Positions 55,807 through 64,000 of a stretch of 64,000 nucleotides of DNA are shown here, one piece after another. This stretch comes from JAFGNB01 sp050304135 (GTDB taxonomy: Bacteria; Fibrobacterota; Chitinivibrionia; Chitinivibrionales; Chitinispirillaceae), in the NCBI GenBank assembly GCA_050304135.1, contig JBNLDC010000008.1:124001-188000 (forward strand), read 5' to 3'. The notes under the pieces are model-generated. The model saw only the letters and a list, made by a program, of their open reading frames with translations. It was not told the DNA's origin and ran no database searches. Position 1 is the stretch's first letter; every line of letters starts with the position of its first letter. The translations under genes were made by a program, and so were the position numbers.

Positions 55807-56676
55807 ATGAATGATTTAAATCTGTACCCCGAAAGCGTGTCCTCCCTCTGGATTCAGAACCTTATCAATGGTCTTTCCGGACAGATTATTAAGGTGAAAC
55901 AGGCTTTATACTGTGAATCCAGTCCTTTTCAGAAGGTGGAGGTCTTCGAAACCTACAGCTACGGCAACGTGCTCTGCCTCGGAGGTTCCATCGTTATGAC
56001 CGAAAACGACGACACCTACCACGAGATGATGGTACACCCTGCAGTACAAATGCTTAAGAAGCCCCGAACCGTCTGTTGTATCGGGGGAGGAGATGGCGGT
56101 TGTCTGAAGGAACTCCTGAAATATCCGGAAATCGAAAAGATCGTCATCATCGAAATCGATCAGCTTGTTCCCGCAACCATTCGGAACCATTTTCCCACCC
56201 TTGCGGAAGGATTCGATGACCCGCGGGTCGAGATGATTATTGATGACGGATACAATTATCTCAAAACAAATGATCAGATCTTCGATATCATTCTCGTCGA
56301 CTCTTTTGATCCGGGTGGTCCGGTCCAATCACTTGAAACTTCCGATTTTCATGAAATTGTCGCTCAGCGGATCTCCCGAGAGGGGATCGCTGTATTTCAG
56401 ACCGATTCGCCGATGATACGCAGCAGCTATATCCGTTCAACCATTCAGAGCGTATCTCCGTTTTTTGCGATTTATTCACCCTACATATGTTACATAAGGG
56501 CTTTTCCTGACGGCATTTGCAGTTTTCTTGTCTGTACTCACAACAAGGAAATCCTTGAACAATTCGACCGGGAACGGTATACTTCGATAGCATCAGAGTG
56601 TAACTATTATAACGATGTCATTCATCAGGGAGCATTTATGTTGCCACAGTACCTCCAACGTATCGTGAACTCATAA
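55807..56676 (+). CDS. speE: Aminopropyltransferase (spermidine synthase-like), second copy
   Basis: 289 residues. DDTYHEMMVHPAV, CIGGGDGGCLKELL, and ILVDSFDPGGPVQSLE are the three core motifs, with Phe where most family members have Thr (STDP). Shorter N-terminus than the first copy. It may make a different polyamine, for example a longer one, but substrate is inference. GTGAGG lies seven bases before the ATG, 80 bases after the decarboxylase. Confidence 0.92.
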   Translation: MNDLNLYPESVSSLWIQNLINGLSGQIIKVKQALYCESSPFQKVEVFETYSYGNVLCLGGSIVMTENDDTYHEMMVHPAVQMLKKPRTVCCIGGGDGGCLKELLKYPEIEKIVIIEIDQLVPATIRNHFPTLAEGFDDPRVEMIIDDGYNYLKTNDQIFDIILVDSFDPGGPVQSLETSDFHEIVAQRISREGIAVFQTDSPMIRSSYIRSTIQSVSPFFAIYSPYICYIRAFPDGICSFLVCTHNKEILEQFDRERYTSIASECNYYNDVIHQGAFMLPQYLQRIVNS

Positions 56677-56752
56677 CACCAATGACACTTGCAGGAATGA
56701 TCACCCGTGTAATATTTTCATATTGTCTGCAGCCGCCCAGCCAGAGATCCCC

Positions 56753-56932
56753 ATGGAATATGTAAAATTATTATGGATTATCATCTTTTTTTTCTTTTCT
56801 CTCTGTCTGATTTTTATCTGGAGTAAAATTCTGGTTATTGCCAAACGCACTACAGCCGTTTCGGAACTGCTTGAACGGTTCAACCAACTGGACGCAGGTG
56901 GCAAACAACCCGACCCGAACCCGCCGGAATAA
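56753..56932 (+). CDS. Small membrane protein
   Basis: 59 residues with one transmembrane helix (~7-27: WIIIFFFFSLCLIFIW) and a short basic then acidic/Pro tail. Function not recognised. The ribosome binding site is weak. It follows the second speE by 76 bases and may share its transcript. Confidence 0.5.
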   Translation: MEYVKLLWIIIFFFFSLCLIFIWSKILVIAKRTTAVSELLERFNQLDAGGKQPDPNPPE

Positions 56933-57313
56933 AGACAATCGTTCTTTGACATTCAATTAATTGACGCAGTACCTACAGTAGTACTACCGTACTGCCTCCG
57001 CACGGCACACAGCAGATTGTGACCGGAACGCCCTGATCGATGTCGAAACCACCCGTTGAACAAGTATCAGGAGTAAAGTACCGTTCCGGCGTTGAACCAC
57101 ACGTTATTTTCTTTCCCGGAGGCACGCCGACACCCCGATACCAGCTCACCAACCCCCAGGTCACCCCGTTACCATACCGGGTGCAGCGGTGCTGAGCACG
57201 ACACACAACGGGTGCACCCTACTTGCGATCGTCATGGTATACGATCGTTCAACGACACGCTGCCTACTATGATCAGGCACCGTATTCTACAACTTTTATG
57301 GAGAAGTATACTT
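56933..57313. other. Intergenic, 381 bases
   Basis: No convincing gene. A 77-codon minus-strand frame (56973-57206) is rich in Cys and Gly and reads fairly protein-like but has no ribosome binding site and no similarity I can recognise. The promoter of the next gene should lie near 57250-57300. Confidence 0.4.
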
Positions 57314-58108
57314 ATGGAATTTGTTGTAATCCTCATTTCACTGATCGTCGTCATCCTCCAGATCGTTATTCTGGCCAATCAGAAAAAAAATGTAAAACTG
57401 ATACGTGATCTCGCGACGCTCAAAACCAGAAATCAGCATCCCGAGCATAATCGGGACCGTTTTCGTGACCGGAAAGATTCTAATTTTAAAAATAACCGGA
57501 GAAACCAGCAGGATTTCAGGCGGAAACAATCCACAACCGAACCGAAAGAACAGTCACAACCTTCCGGTGTGGTTGAAAACGTGGAAAAATCCCTCAGGGA
57601 TATCAATCTTAAATTGAAGAATGCCGAGCGGGATCAGGAAGCCGCCCGTCGGAAAATTCAGGAAAATATCGGTAAAGAAGGTTCCGGTCAACGTCCGCAG
57701 CGCCAGCGGAACGAAGGAAATCGTGGCGGCCGCGACAATTCTAATCGTCGTGATCGGCATGGACGAAACAATTGGCGTAATCGGAGCAATCAGGGGCGTT
57801 CCGGAGGTGATGAAGGTAACAACAGTGAACCCTCCAGCCACCCTGCTGCCGCCAAAGAAAACGTAAGCATTGAACCAAAGCAACCTGCAGCGCTCACCGA
57901 ATCCACTGCAACACTTCCGGAACTCAAACCGGTTGATTTTGATGCTGAACTTGAACACGGCAGAAAAGTTCAGGTCAAGCGTCGTCCCCTCAAGGAAGAA
58001 GCATCGGAGTCCAATTCGGGCAGTACTCCTGAGGGCAGCATTGATTCCGGCAATACAGACTCAACCAGCCAGGCCACTGCTGATGAGATCAAGTTCGGAC
58101 GGAGGTAA
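57314..58108 (+). CDS. Membrane-anchored Arg/Asn-rich disordered protein
   Basis: 264 residues. N-terminal transmembrane helix (MEFVVILISLIVVILQIVIL), then a long low-complexity region rich in Arg, Asn, Gln, Gly, with a short predicted coiled coil (~90-115, ENVEKSLRDINLKLKNAERD) and RG/RN repeats (~130-175) like RNA-binding disordered tails. The C-terminal third is Glu/Pro/Ser-rich. ATG 57314 starts at the helix and has GGAG about ten bases upstream. Ends before a strong terminator. Function unknown; an RNA- or nucleoid-binding role at the membrane is only a guess. Confidence 0.6.
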   Translation: MEFVVILISLIVVILQIVILANQKKNVKLIRDLATLKTRNQHPEHNRDRFRDRKDSNFKNNRRNQQDFRRKQSTTEPKEQSQPSGVVENVEKSLRDINLKLKNAERDQEAARRKIQENIGKEGSGQRPQRQRNEGNRGGRDNSNRRDRHGRNNWRNRSNQGRSGGDEGNNSEPSSHPAAAKENVSIEPKQPAALTESTATLPELKPVDFDAELEHGRKVQVKRRPLKEEASESNSGSTPEGSIDSGNTDSTSQATADEIKFGRR

Positions 58109-58151
58109 TACCGTCAGAAACTGTTGACGATTTTTACTTTGTATAAAATGA

Positions 58152-58189
58152 AGAGGCCGGAGAGATTAGATCTCTCCGGCCTCTTTTTA
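58152..58189 (+). terminator. Strong intrinsic terminator
   Basis: Perfect 15-pair stem AGAGGCCGGAGAGAT / ATCTCTCCGGCCTCT with a three-base loop, followed by a T-rich run on the plus strand. It ends the transcript of the Arg/Asn-rich gene and lies between it and the convergent murJ. Confidence 0.92.
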
Positions 58190-58254
58190 TTTCCTGACAA
58201 TATTCCGTATCGTCACCACGAAACAAACACGACCAGCTTCTTCAACAGATCTAT

Positions 58255-59865
58255 TTATTTTCTTTTGATCATACCGGCAAACGATTCTTTGAACGTTTGT
58301 ATCCCAAACCGGTCATAAAGAAAAAAGATGACACAGAGCATTGCCGTACCGACAGATGCTATTTTCAATCCGTTTTCAATAAATCCATTAGAAAAAACAA
58401 TCCGATCACCGAACCACCGGAGCAGATACCAGCCGATAACAGATCCGGCAAAGGTAAAAATCAGTATTTTTCCTAGTGTCATCCCGATTTCCCCTACCAT
58501 TTTTGCGGAACCGTGACGCTTTGCCCAAATCCCGTACAGAACGCCGCACTGCAGAAAAGAGCCGGTAATTGCAGCAAACGCGATTCCACGAGCTCCGAAG
58601 TAGCGACTGAAGAACAGATACAGGGGAATAGTAATAAGCGCCGTTACGGTACTCGTTGCCATCGGCAGGAGCATGTTCTGCATTGCGTAGAACGCCCTTG
58701 CAACAATAAAATAGGCACTGAAGGCGAATGTTCCCGCAAGATAGACCACAAAAACCGCTACGGTCTCATGTGTTGACTGTTCGGTAAAGCGTCCCCGCTG
58801 ATACAACAGTGCGATAACGGGATGAGCACACACAAAAAACACTGCCGAGAGCGGCAATAAATAAATCGCGATTTTTCTGAGTACCGAATGAAGCAGTTGT
58901 TCCATTTGGCCGAATTTTTTTTCCGCAGCCAGTTTGGTGAGAAACGGATACGACGCCACTCCGGACGCCTGTCCGAAGATTGCCACCAGCATCATTGTGG
59001 TACGTAATGCGTAATTGACACTTGATGTTGCTCCTTCGGAGAGAAACGAACCGAAGAATCTGAAAAATATCTCATTGGAAAAGGTCATGCCCAGCCCTAG
59101 AATCAGCGGGATGGTTTTTTTCAGATAATGTCGCAGATCAGCATCTCTGAAATCACATACCGGGTAGATCCGCATTCCACACTTAAGTGCCCCGGAAATC
59201 TGCAGGACGAAATTTCCGAAGAATGCACCTCCCAGCACCCCCCATGCAAACCCCTCTATCCCCAGCCGTGATCCAAGGAAATATCCCCCCAGAATAATAC
59301 CCATATTATACCCGAGCGGCGCGAGTGCAGGCAGAAAGAACTTCTTTTGCGCCATTTGTACAGCACTGAGCAGTGCTCCCCAGTAAAAAAAGAGCTGGGC
59401 GGGAAGAATGATCCGCGTCAGGCGAACCGTCAGAGGATAACTTTGAGGATCATTGATCCGTGGTCCGAGCAGAGTAAGAATTTCCGGGACAAAATACACT
59501 GCAATCGGAAGAATGACCCCGAAGACCATAGTACCGATAATGAAAAGATTGGAAAAAGCACGCCAGGCGAGATCTTCCCGATTGTTTACCAGGTGTTTCT
59601 GAAATATCGGTATGAAAGTAATGGAAAGAAATCCACCGGCGAGAAAATGGTTCAGCAATTCCGGAATGATAAACGAGGTAACGTAGGCATCCATTTCAAA
59701 GGAGGTGCCACCGTAATCTGCCAGAATGATCTCTCTGAAGAGTCCAATTACCCTACTCAGCAGCACTGAACCCATCATTATCAGCGCCGCGATCGAAAGC
59801 GCACGCGTGGTATCAGCAGTCTGTTGATTGTCTTTTGACGATGTGACTTCGGCTGCTACAGCCAT
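58255..59865 (-). CDS. murJ: MurJ lipid II flippase (MviN)
   Basis: 536 residues with 14 transmembrane helices. The N-terminal LSRVIGLFREIILADYGG and FIIPELLNHFLAGGFLSITFIPIF blocks are strongly MurJ-like. Moves lipid-linked peptidoglycan precursor to the periplasm. A short polar N-terminal extension (~22 residues) precedes the first helix. GAGGATT lies seven bases before the ATG. Single-gene unit on the minus strand, convergent with the previous gene. Confidence 0.95.
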   Translation of the reverse strand: MAVAAEVTSSKDNQQTADTTRALSIAALIMMGSVLLSRVIGLFREIILADYGGTSFEMDAYVTSFIIPELLNHFLAGGFLSITFIPIFQKHLVNNREDLAWRAFSNLFIIGTMVFGVILPIAVYFVPEILTLLGPRINDPQSYPLTVRLTRIILPAQLFFYWGALLSAVQMAQKKFFLPALAPLGYNMGIILGGYFLGSRLGIEGFAWGVLGGAFFGNFVLQISGALKCGMRIYPVCDFRDADLRHYLKKTIPLILGLGMTFSNEIFFRFFGSFLSEGATSSVNYALRTTMMLVAIFGQASGVASYPFLTKLAAEKKFGQMEQLLHSVLRKIAIYLLPLSAVFFVCAHPVIALLYQRGRFTEQSTHETVAVFVVYLAGTFAFSAYFIVARAFYAMQNMLLPMATSTVTALITIPLYLFFSRYFGARGIAFAAITGSFLQCGVLYGIWAKRHGSAKMVGEIGMTLGKILIFTFAGSVIGWYLLRWFGDRIVFSNGFIENGLKIASVGTAMLCVIFFLYDRFGIQTFKESFAGMIKRK

Positions 59866-60045
59866 TCGAATCCTCGCTGCTTTCCGGAGTGGGTAAATGA
59901 TTGTCTGCGAGTTCTACTACTGCACCTCGCGGAACCGCATTAAAAGGTAAAATACTATACCCAGAACACCGGTATACAATTAACGGTTTGTCCGTTCAAA
60001 ACCGGCCCGTGGAGAACTGCCGCAATACGCCAACAAAAAATAGAT

Positions 60046-60079
60046 AAAAAAAAGGGTTTGCGAAATCCATCGCAAACCC
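60046..60079 (-). terminator. Intrinsic terminator of the histone-like gene
   Basis: Minus-strand hairpin GGGTTTGCGA, loop TGGATT, TCGCAAACCC, then eight T. The ten-pair stem is perfect. It lies 23 bases after the stop of the HTH/histone-tail gene. Confidence 0.93.
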
Positions 60080-60102
60080 CTACTTCCCGACACTATTGGA
60101 AA

Positions 60103-60552
60103 CTATTTCTTTCCTTTTTTCTTTGCAGCTTTTTTTGCTTTTTTGACAGGGGCTTTTTTAGCTGCCTTTTTTGCAACTTTTTTGGCTGCTTTCTTTACAA
60201 CCTTTTTAGCCGCTTTCTTAGCGGTTTTCTTTACGACCTTTTTCGCCGGAGCCTTCTTGGCGGCTTTCTTTACTCTTTTCACTTTCTTTTTTGACTCATT
60301 GATAATCCGATACGTCTGGGAAATTGACAGCTTGTACTTTTTAGCCAGAGCTGTTCCCGACGCACCGTTTTCATACTTCTCGACGATCTCCGCATTACGC
60401 TGCGGATTATCGGCAAGCGATGAATCGATGGCGTACTTTTTACGCAACTGATGAACAGCCTGACGGGTAATACCGAACTGTTCCCCGATTGCAGCATCCG
60501 TCTGCAACTTCTTCTGAAGTTTGATGAGTTGAGTTTTGCTGATACGTGCCAT
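60103..60552 (-). CDS. Helix-turn-helix protein with histone H1-like Lys/Ala tail
   Basis: 149 residues. The N-terminal ~88 residues hold two helix-turn-helix-like units: DAAIGEQFGITRQAVHQLR (~19-37) and GTALAKKYKLSISQTYRII (~66-84). The C-terminal ~60 residues are KKAAKK-type repeats as in bacterial H1-like proteins and AlgP. Probably a nucleoid-associated protein with some sequence preference. Start 60552 follows GAGGAG; an in-frame start 17 codons upstream is less likely. The repeat codons make the DNA at ~60115-60280 locally repetitive but coding. A clean terminator follows. Confidence 0.85.
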   Translation of the reverse strand: MARISKTQLIKLQKKLQTDAAIGEQFGITRQAVHQLRKKYAIDSSLADNPQRNAEIVEKYENGASGTALAKKYKLSISQTYRIINESKKKVKRVKKAAKKAPAKKVVKKTAKKAAKKVVKKAAKKVAKKAAKKAPVKKAKKAAKKKGKK

Positions 60553-61155
60553 ACGACGCTTACTCCTCTCTAAGTAAGGTTTGGGATAAAAAACAATAAA
60601 CACTGCATGGCAATGAATATATTCGCTTGAAGCAATTGACCAGAGCTGATGAATTTATATAATTGAGGATCATTCCGATTTGACGTACTGATGCCTATAA
60701 TATACAATTGATTTTTTATATTTGCAACTGCTGCCATAGGTTTTCCGCGATTGATTTGTATTATACCCGAATTTTCCCGACCTGTCCACTAGTAAAAGAC
60801 GTCTGAAAGAACATTTTATTGTATGCGACAGGAGTCAATCTCCTCCTATCAATTGACGAACCGCCCGATTTGCCCGCTCGATCGTCTGTCGACCGCGCGT
60901 TGCTGCACACGCCGTCAATTTACCGGGCAGACGTTTCTTGCTCCTGAACAGGTAAGATTCTTACAGTAAACTGTCAATACATTTACCGAAATTTACCGCT
61001 TTTCTCCCATGATACCCGGACAGACAACACAACCGCATCACGTTTTTCCACCGACCATTCTTGCGGCAAAGCGCTGTCTACCAGCACCTCTGCGTATTCA
61101 ACTATATTTCTCTGCGGTACCTCGTCAATAAACAATTCAATGAAATAAGGCAACT
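60553..61155. other. Intergenic, 603 bases
   Basis: Divergent gap between the histone-like gene and the rhomboid gene. The part near 60600-60780 is A+T-rich and should hold the promoter of the former. A 56-codon frame on the minus strand (60983-61153, TTG start) reads like protein, but the plus strand also has a plausible 40-codon frame there, so neither is called. Confidence 0.4.
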
Positions 61156-61836
61156 ATGCTTCCGATAAAATCCGACGTTCCTCTCCGTGGATTTCCTTTT
61201 ATGACCGCCGGCATTATCGGTTGTTGCTGCGTGGCATTTTTTATGCAGACACCGTTTCCGGCCAGAAGAGGCGCCGTTCCCCTCGACATTGTCTATTCCG
61301 TACTGCATCCTTCCGATAACCTCCTCGGATCGGCAGTGGTTCTTTTCTCCTCCTTTTTTCTTCATGGAAGTCTGCTGCATCTTCTCGGCAACATCTGGTA
61401 CCTCTGGCTTTTTGGGAGTAGACTTGAAGGAACCATCGGCCCGCTGCGCTTTTTTCTCCTTTATTTCCTGTCAGGCATTGCGGCAATGATTACTCAAGTA
61501 GCCAATGACCCTCTCTCCACCATTCCGATTATCGGTGCAAGCGGAGCAATTGCCGGATGTATGGGCAGATATCTGCTGCAGCACCCGTTCTCCAGAATCA
61601 CACTAGGAATACCCCCCCTTTTTTCCATTCGTCTTTATGCGGTATTTTTTCTGCTGCTGTGGTTCTGGCTGCAGTGGAACAGTATGCTATCCTCCCATCC
61701 GTCTACCAACAGGATCGCCTGGTGGGCACACATCGGAGGTTTCAGTTTCGGTATGCTTTCGGGACTGTTCTACAGACTGTTCGCTCCGGGACCGAAAGCA
61801 AAACGGTTACCCAAAAAAAACCGGAAGCAGCACTGA
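61156..61836 (+). CDS. Rhomboid-family intramembrane serine protease
   Basis: 226 residues with six transmembrane helices. The catalytic dyad is visible: Ser129 in IIGASGAIAG and His192 in WWAHIGGFSFG; the upstream FFLHGSLLHLLGNIWYLWLFG oxyanion/L1 region is conserved. The C-terminus is a basic cytoplasmic tail (KAKRLPKKNRKQ). Cleaves membrane proteins within or near the bilayer; substrates unknown. AAGG lies five bases before the ATG. Confidence 0.93.
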   Translation: MLPIKSDVPLRGFPFMTAGIIGCCCVAFFMQTPFPARRGAVPLDIVYSVLHPSDNLLGSAVVLFSSFFLHGSLLHLLGNIWYLWLFGSRLEGTIGPLRFFLLYFLSGIAAMITQVANDPLSTIPIIGASGAIAGCMGRYLLQHPFSRITLGIPPLFSIRLYAVFFLLLWFWLQWNSMLSSHPSTNRIAWWAHIGGFSFGMLSGLFYRLFAPGPKAKRLPKKNRKQH

Positions 61837-62264
61837 GCACCTCTTACAATTGTTGTCCCGCGGTATAACCTTTCCTTCCGACGTACCGATAAACAACCCG
61901 GACACAAGAGTACCCGCAGGGTAGTTCAGGGCATACAACCCTGGTTCCACACAATTTTCCGCCTTTGCTACTGCACCGGTAAGCAAACACCGGGTTCACC
62001 TCGGATCATCCGACTTCCGTCGATATTCCACCACCTCTCCGGAGATCCATAAACAACCGCCTGGTTTTTTCCAAGCCGGAAGAACCCGTAATCCGCAGAT
62101 TCTCCGATTTTACCTCTACCGAATAGCCTTCAGGAACCGAAAGCCCCTACTCAAATACCCATTGAGAAATTGATTTTAGTTTTTTCAGCAGTTTTTGATT
62201 ATTTTATAGGTATGATCAGCATATAGCGAAGCACTCTCCATTTCAATCCTGAGGATCTGCATAT
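61837..62264. other. Intergenic, 428 bases, possible decayed coding sequence on the minus strand
   Basis: No intact gene. A 53-codon stop-free frame at 61968-62129 (minus) reads ESADYGFFRLGKNQAVVYG and WWNIDGSRMIRG, protein-like but without a start or site. It is bounded by stops and looks like a degraded fragment. The plus-strand promoter for the next gene should lie near 62180-62240. Confidence 0.4.
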
Positions 62265-62594
62265 ATGGGTTTTTCATACGATCACGAAAGATTTGTCGCA
62301 AAAAACAAATCGCTTGCTTCCGCAGAACGAATCGATAAACGAGACAATGAGCTTGAGAAAAAGGGTTTCACCCACCTGAAAAGAGACCAGGAGGCCTCCT
62401 GCTTCAACTGTAAAATGCGTTCAACCTGTCCTACCTTCAAGGGGAAACGAAGCGGTGGAGCATCGGGTGTGGTATCTTTCGGAGGCGAAAAAACTTTTAT
62501 TTGTGAGCGATATACCCCGGCTCCAGCTCAGGAAAAAAATATGTCGAGCAAGCAGATCAAATCATTACTGAAAAATATCAAAAAGGGATACTGA
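62265..62594 (+). CDS. Small Cys4 protein of unknown function
   Basis: 109 residues. Four Cys in SCFNCKMRSTCP and FICERY could bind zinc or an Fe-S cluster. The rest is basic and helical, with a Lys-rich C-terminus. Family not recognised. GAGGA is well placed before the ATG, supporting a real gene. It stands alone. Confidence 0.7.
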   Translation: MGFSYDHERFVAKNKSLASAERIDKRDNELEKKGFTHLKRDQEASCFNCKMRSTCPTFKGKRSGGASGVVSFGGEKTFICERYTPAPAQEKNMSSKQIKSLLKNIKKGY

Positions 62595-62883
62595 CCCCTC
62601 ACGTATTCGGAAACCACGGCAAAGGAACAAACCTTTACTATTCCGGAAAAAGTATGCGGATTCTTGCATACCTCAGAGGATTACCCGTTCCCGGTTGATA
62701 AACACGACGTCGGAATCCATCTGATTCATGGATGTTATACAAGGCGATCAATCCGGAACCGTACGGAGAACTCCTCCGGTTCTTCCACAGGAAAACGATA
62801 TGACAGTCCACCATTCCATACAAGCCGGTAGAGTGATTGGATTTGATACTGTCAATAAATTTGCTACCCTATAAGGAGTTACA

Positions 62884-63678
62884 ATGGCAACCTCTCCACT
62901 GGAATTGTACGAGAAAGCCTACCGTCTGCAATATGTTGAAAACAGAATTCCCGTAGCGGTTGATCTCTACAAACAACTTATTAAAGAGTTTCCGGATGCC
63001 AACGAGTGCGGCTATGCAGCAATTCAGCTGCAGAAAATAAAGGCACAGAATGTTGCGGACAGCTTTTCTGATGGTGTGCATGCAACCGGTTCCGGAAAAA
63101 CAGTCCATCCGATTGTCATTGTTTGTCTGCTTCTCTCCCTCGGATCCATACTTGTATCGGTATTCCTCTTCAAATCGTTTTCCAATGAAAAAATCGCCCG
63201 AAAAAAACATGTTGCCCTTGCTCTCAATGCGCTGGGAAAGCTCTCCCGAAATGACTACGCCGAAGCGATACACCTTCTCGATCAACTCAAGCAGATCGAT
63301 CCGGAGGCTATTGCACCCTACGAACTCTCCGCAGAAATTTACCGGAACCAAAAAAAACCCGATAAAGCAAAAGAGGAGTACACCGCCTACTTTAACAACA
63401 ATCCGGACAAAGAGCCGAGTATTTCCGAATCTGCCTACATGACGTTACATTCATTGCAGCGCACTGAATCTGAAAAAAGGGAGCCGCCCCCAGCACTCTC
63501 CTCTCCCCGTATTCCGTCGCGGAAAACCGCAGCACCTTCTGCTAAAAAGCGGATCGCACGAAAAAGTAAGCATCGCACCCCCAAGCCGCCACCACCGCCG
63601 AAGCCCTCAACAAAAGATACGAAAAAAACAAAAAAGAGTATTTACCTTGTTGATCCCGACAGTGTTTCTTACTTCTGA
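62884..63678 (+). CDS. TPR-type membrane protein with Lys/Pro-rich tail
   Basis: 264 residues. A helix-rich N-terminal part (~5-55) with a TPR-like motif (VAVDLYKQLIKEFPDA), one transmembrane helix at ~77-96, further TPR-like helices (~110-170: ALGKLSRNDYAEAIHLLDQL, AEIYRNQKKPDKAKEEY), then a basic Pro/Lys-rich tail to the C-terminus. Likely a scaffold; orientation and partner unknown. AAGGAG precedes the ATG. The next gene starts 11 bases after the stop. Confidence 0.7.
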   Translation: MATSPLELYEKAYRLQYVENRIPVAVDLYKQLIKEFPDANECGYAAIQLQKIKAQNVADSFSDGVHATGSGKTVHPIVIVCLLLSLGSILVSVFLFKSFSNEKIARKKHVALALNALGKLSRNDYAEAIHLLDQLKQIDPEAIAPYELSAEIYRNQKKPDKAKEEYTAYFNNNPDKEPSISESAYMTLHSLQRTESEKREPPPALSSPRIPSRKTAAPSAKKRIARKSKHRTPKPPPPPKPSTKDTKKTKKSIYLVDPDSVSYF

Positions 63679-63689
63679 ACGAGGCCGTG

Positions 63690-64000
63690 ATGTCGCTACC
63701 CGAGAAAATTGAAAAACTGGTCTATTCCGGAATGGTAATTGATGATCACGGCAAATGGATATCCATTGCCGAGAAACTCAGGAAGGAAAAAAAGTTCCTC
63801 TCCCACCTTGAACGTGGTGAAATATTAATTGACGGAAAATGGACCAGACTGAATGACTCCGCTAAAACGAAAACCACACCTCCTGGTTATCACGACAACA
63901 AGGTCGACGAAGCAACCGTTCTGGAAGAGACGACTCTTGACCCTCCGGAAAGTCCGGAAGAAACCGTCTACCTCACTGTCGATGCAGGACAAAGCAATAA
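63690..64000 (+). CDS. Hypothetical protein, truncated by the window edge
   Basis: 103 codons are visible, open to the right edge. Starts MSLPEKIEKLVYSGMVIDDH with GAGG before the ATG. Two related short elements, GKWISIAEKLRK and GKWTRLNDSA, suggest a repeated Gly-Lys-Trp unit. After ~55 residues the sequence turns acidic and Pro/Thr-rich. It probably shares a transcript with the TPR gene. Function not recognised. Confidence 0.6.
   Translation, partial: MSLPEKIEKLVYSGMVIDDHGKWISIAEKLRKEKKFLSHLERGEILIDGKWTRLNDSAKTKTTPPGYHDNKVDEATVLEETTLDPPESPEETVYLTVDAGQSN

Noticed and set aside
56973..57206. 77-codon Cys/Gly-rich frame on the minus strand
   Set aside because: No start signal and no pattern I can assign; not strong enough to call.
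60115..60290. Locally repetitive DNA that could be taken for a repeat array
   Set aside because: It is the Lys/Ala-repeat coding tail of the histone-like gene.
60983..61153. 56-codon minus-strand frame upstream of the rhomboid gene
   Set aside because: The plus strand has an equally plausible 40-codon frame over much of the same bases, and the TTG start lacks a clear site.

Overview
The window is a gene-dense bacterial chromosome segment of roughly 50% G+C. It shows no rRNA, tRNA, CRISPR array, insertion sequence or prophage that I could recognise. Diderm features are plentiful: an outer-membrane barrel, a DUF3078-type outer-membrane protein, and Wzx/Wzy/Wzz-type surface polysaccharide genes. 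Anaerobic redox genes are also present (Rnf, multiheme cytochromes, system II cytochrome c maturation). Two secreted proteins end in sorting-domain-like tails of the kind common in the Fibrobacterota/Bacteroidota group. I infer an anaerobic, polysaccharide-degrading member of that wider group, possibly Fibrobacterota or a relative; this placement is inference, not proof.

Layout. 1-6.2 kb: a recC (3' end only), recB, recD block for double-strand break processing. 6.4-12.1 kb: single genes (FxsA, a secreted transglutaminase-like protein, a bile acid:sodium symporter-family carrier, a secreted beta-helix protein, a DUF3078 protein, a nitroreductase). 12.4-23.8 kb (minus strand): the standout locus, a tightly overlapping run of outer-membrane barrel, two nonaheme cytochromes (one a lipoprotein), a membrane-anchored tetraheme cytochrome and rnfCDGEAB. 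It is followed, after a 158-base gap, by a c554-like tetraheme cytochrome and the ResB/ResC haem-attachment pair. 24.6-29.2 kb (minus): leuC, leuD, ilvB, ilvN with a terminator. 29.4-38.2 kb: a His-rich Spy-like protein, a GH5-type glycanase, an acyltransferase, an unusual three-domain diadenylate cyclase-like protein, pgi, yjbQ, a LOG-fold protein and panE. 38.5-47.2 kb: a GH106-like hydrolase, a methyltransferase and a flippase/polymerase/chain-length set for surface polysaccharide. 47.6-49.2 kb: pyrF and a YchJ-like protein. 49.4-56.7 kb: an outer-membrane protein, a two-component pair, and a polyamine cluster (speD, speE, a group IV PLP decarboxylase, a second speE). 56.7-64 kb: small membrane proteins, murJ, a helix-turn-helix protein with a histone H1-like tail, a rhomboid protease and TPR/hypothetical genes.

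How the genes may work together. The Rnf locus is the most interesting. Rnf couples ferredoxin:NAD+ redox chemistry to Na+ or H+ pumping. Here it appears co-transcribed with a barrel plus periplasmic and lipoprotein multiheme cytochromes, the same kinds of parts found in porin-cytochrome conduits. It also adjoins the enzymes that attach haem. The simplest reading is that Rnf exchanges electrons with a cytochrome wire crossing the periplasm and perhaps the outer membrane, with 26 predicted haem sites in the locus. Cytochromes next to rnf are known (Desulfovibrio, Methanosarcina); the barrel and lipoprotein cytochrome in the same translationally coupled run are what I find unusual.

Intergenic regions carry several inverted or direct repeats, three convincing intrinsic terminators, a very A+T-rich block upstream of the Rnf locus, and a few decayed-looking coding scraps.
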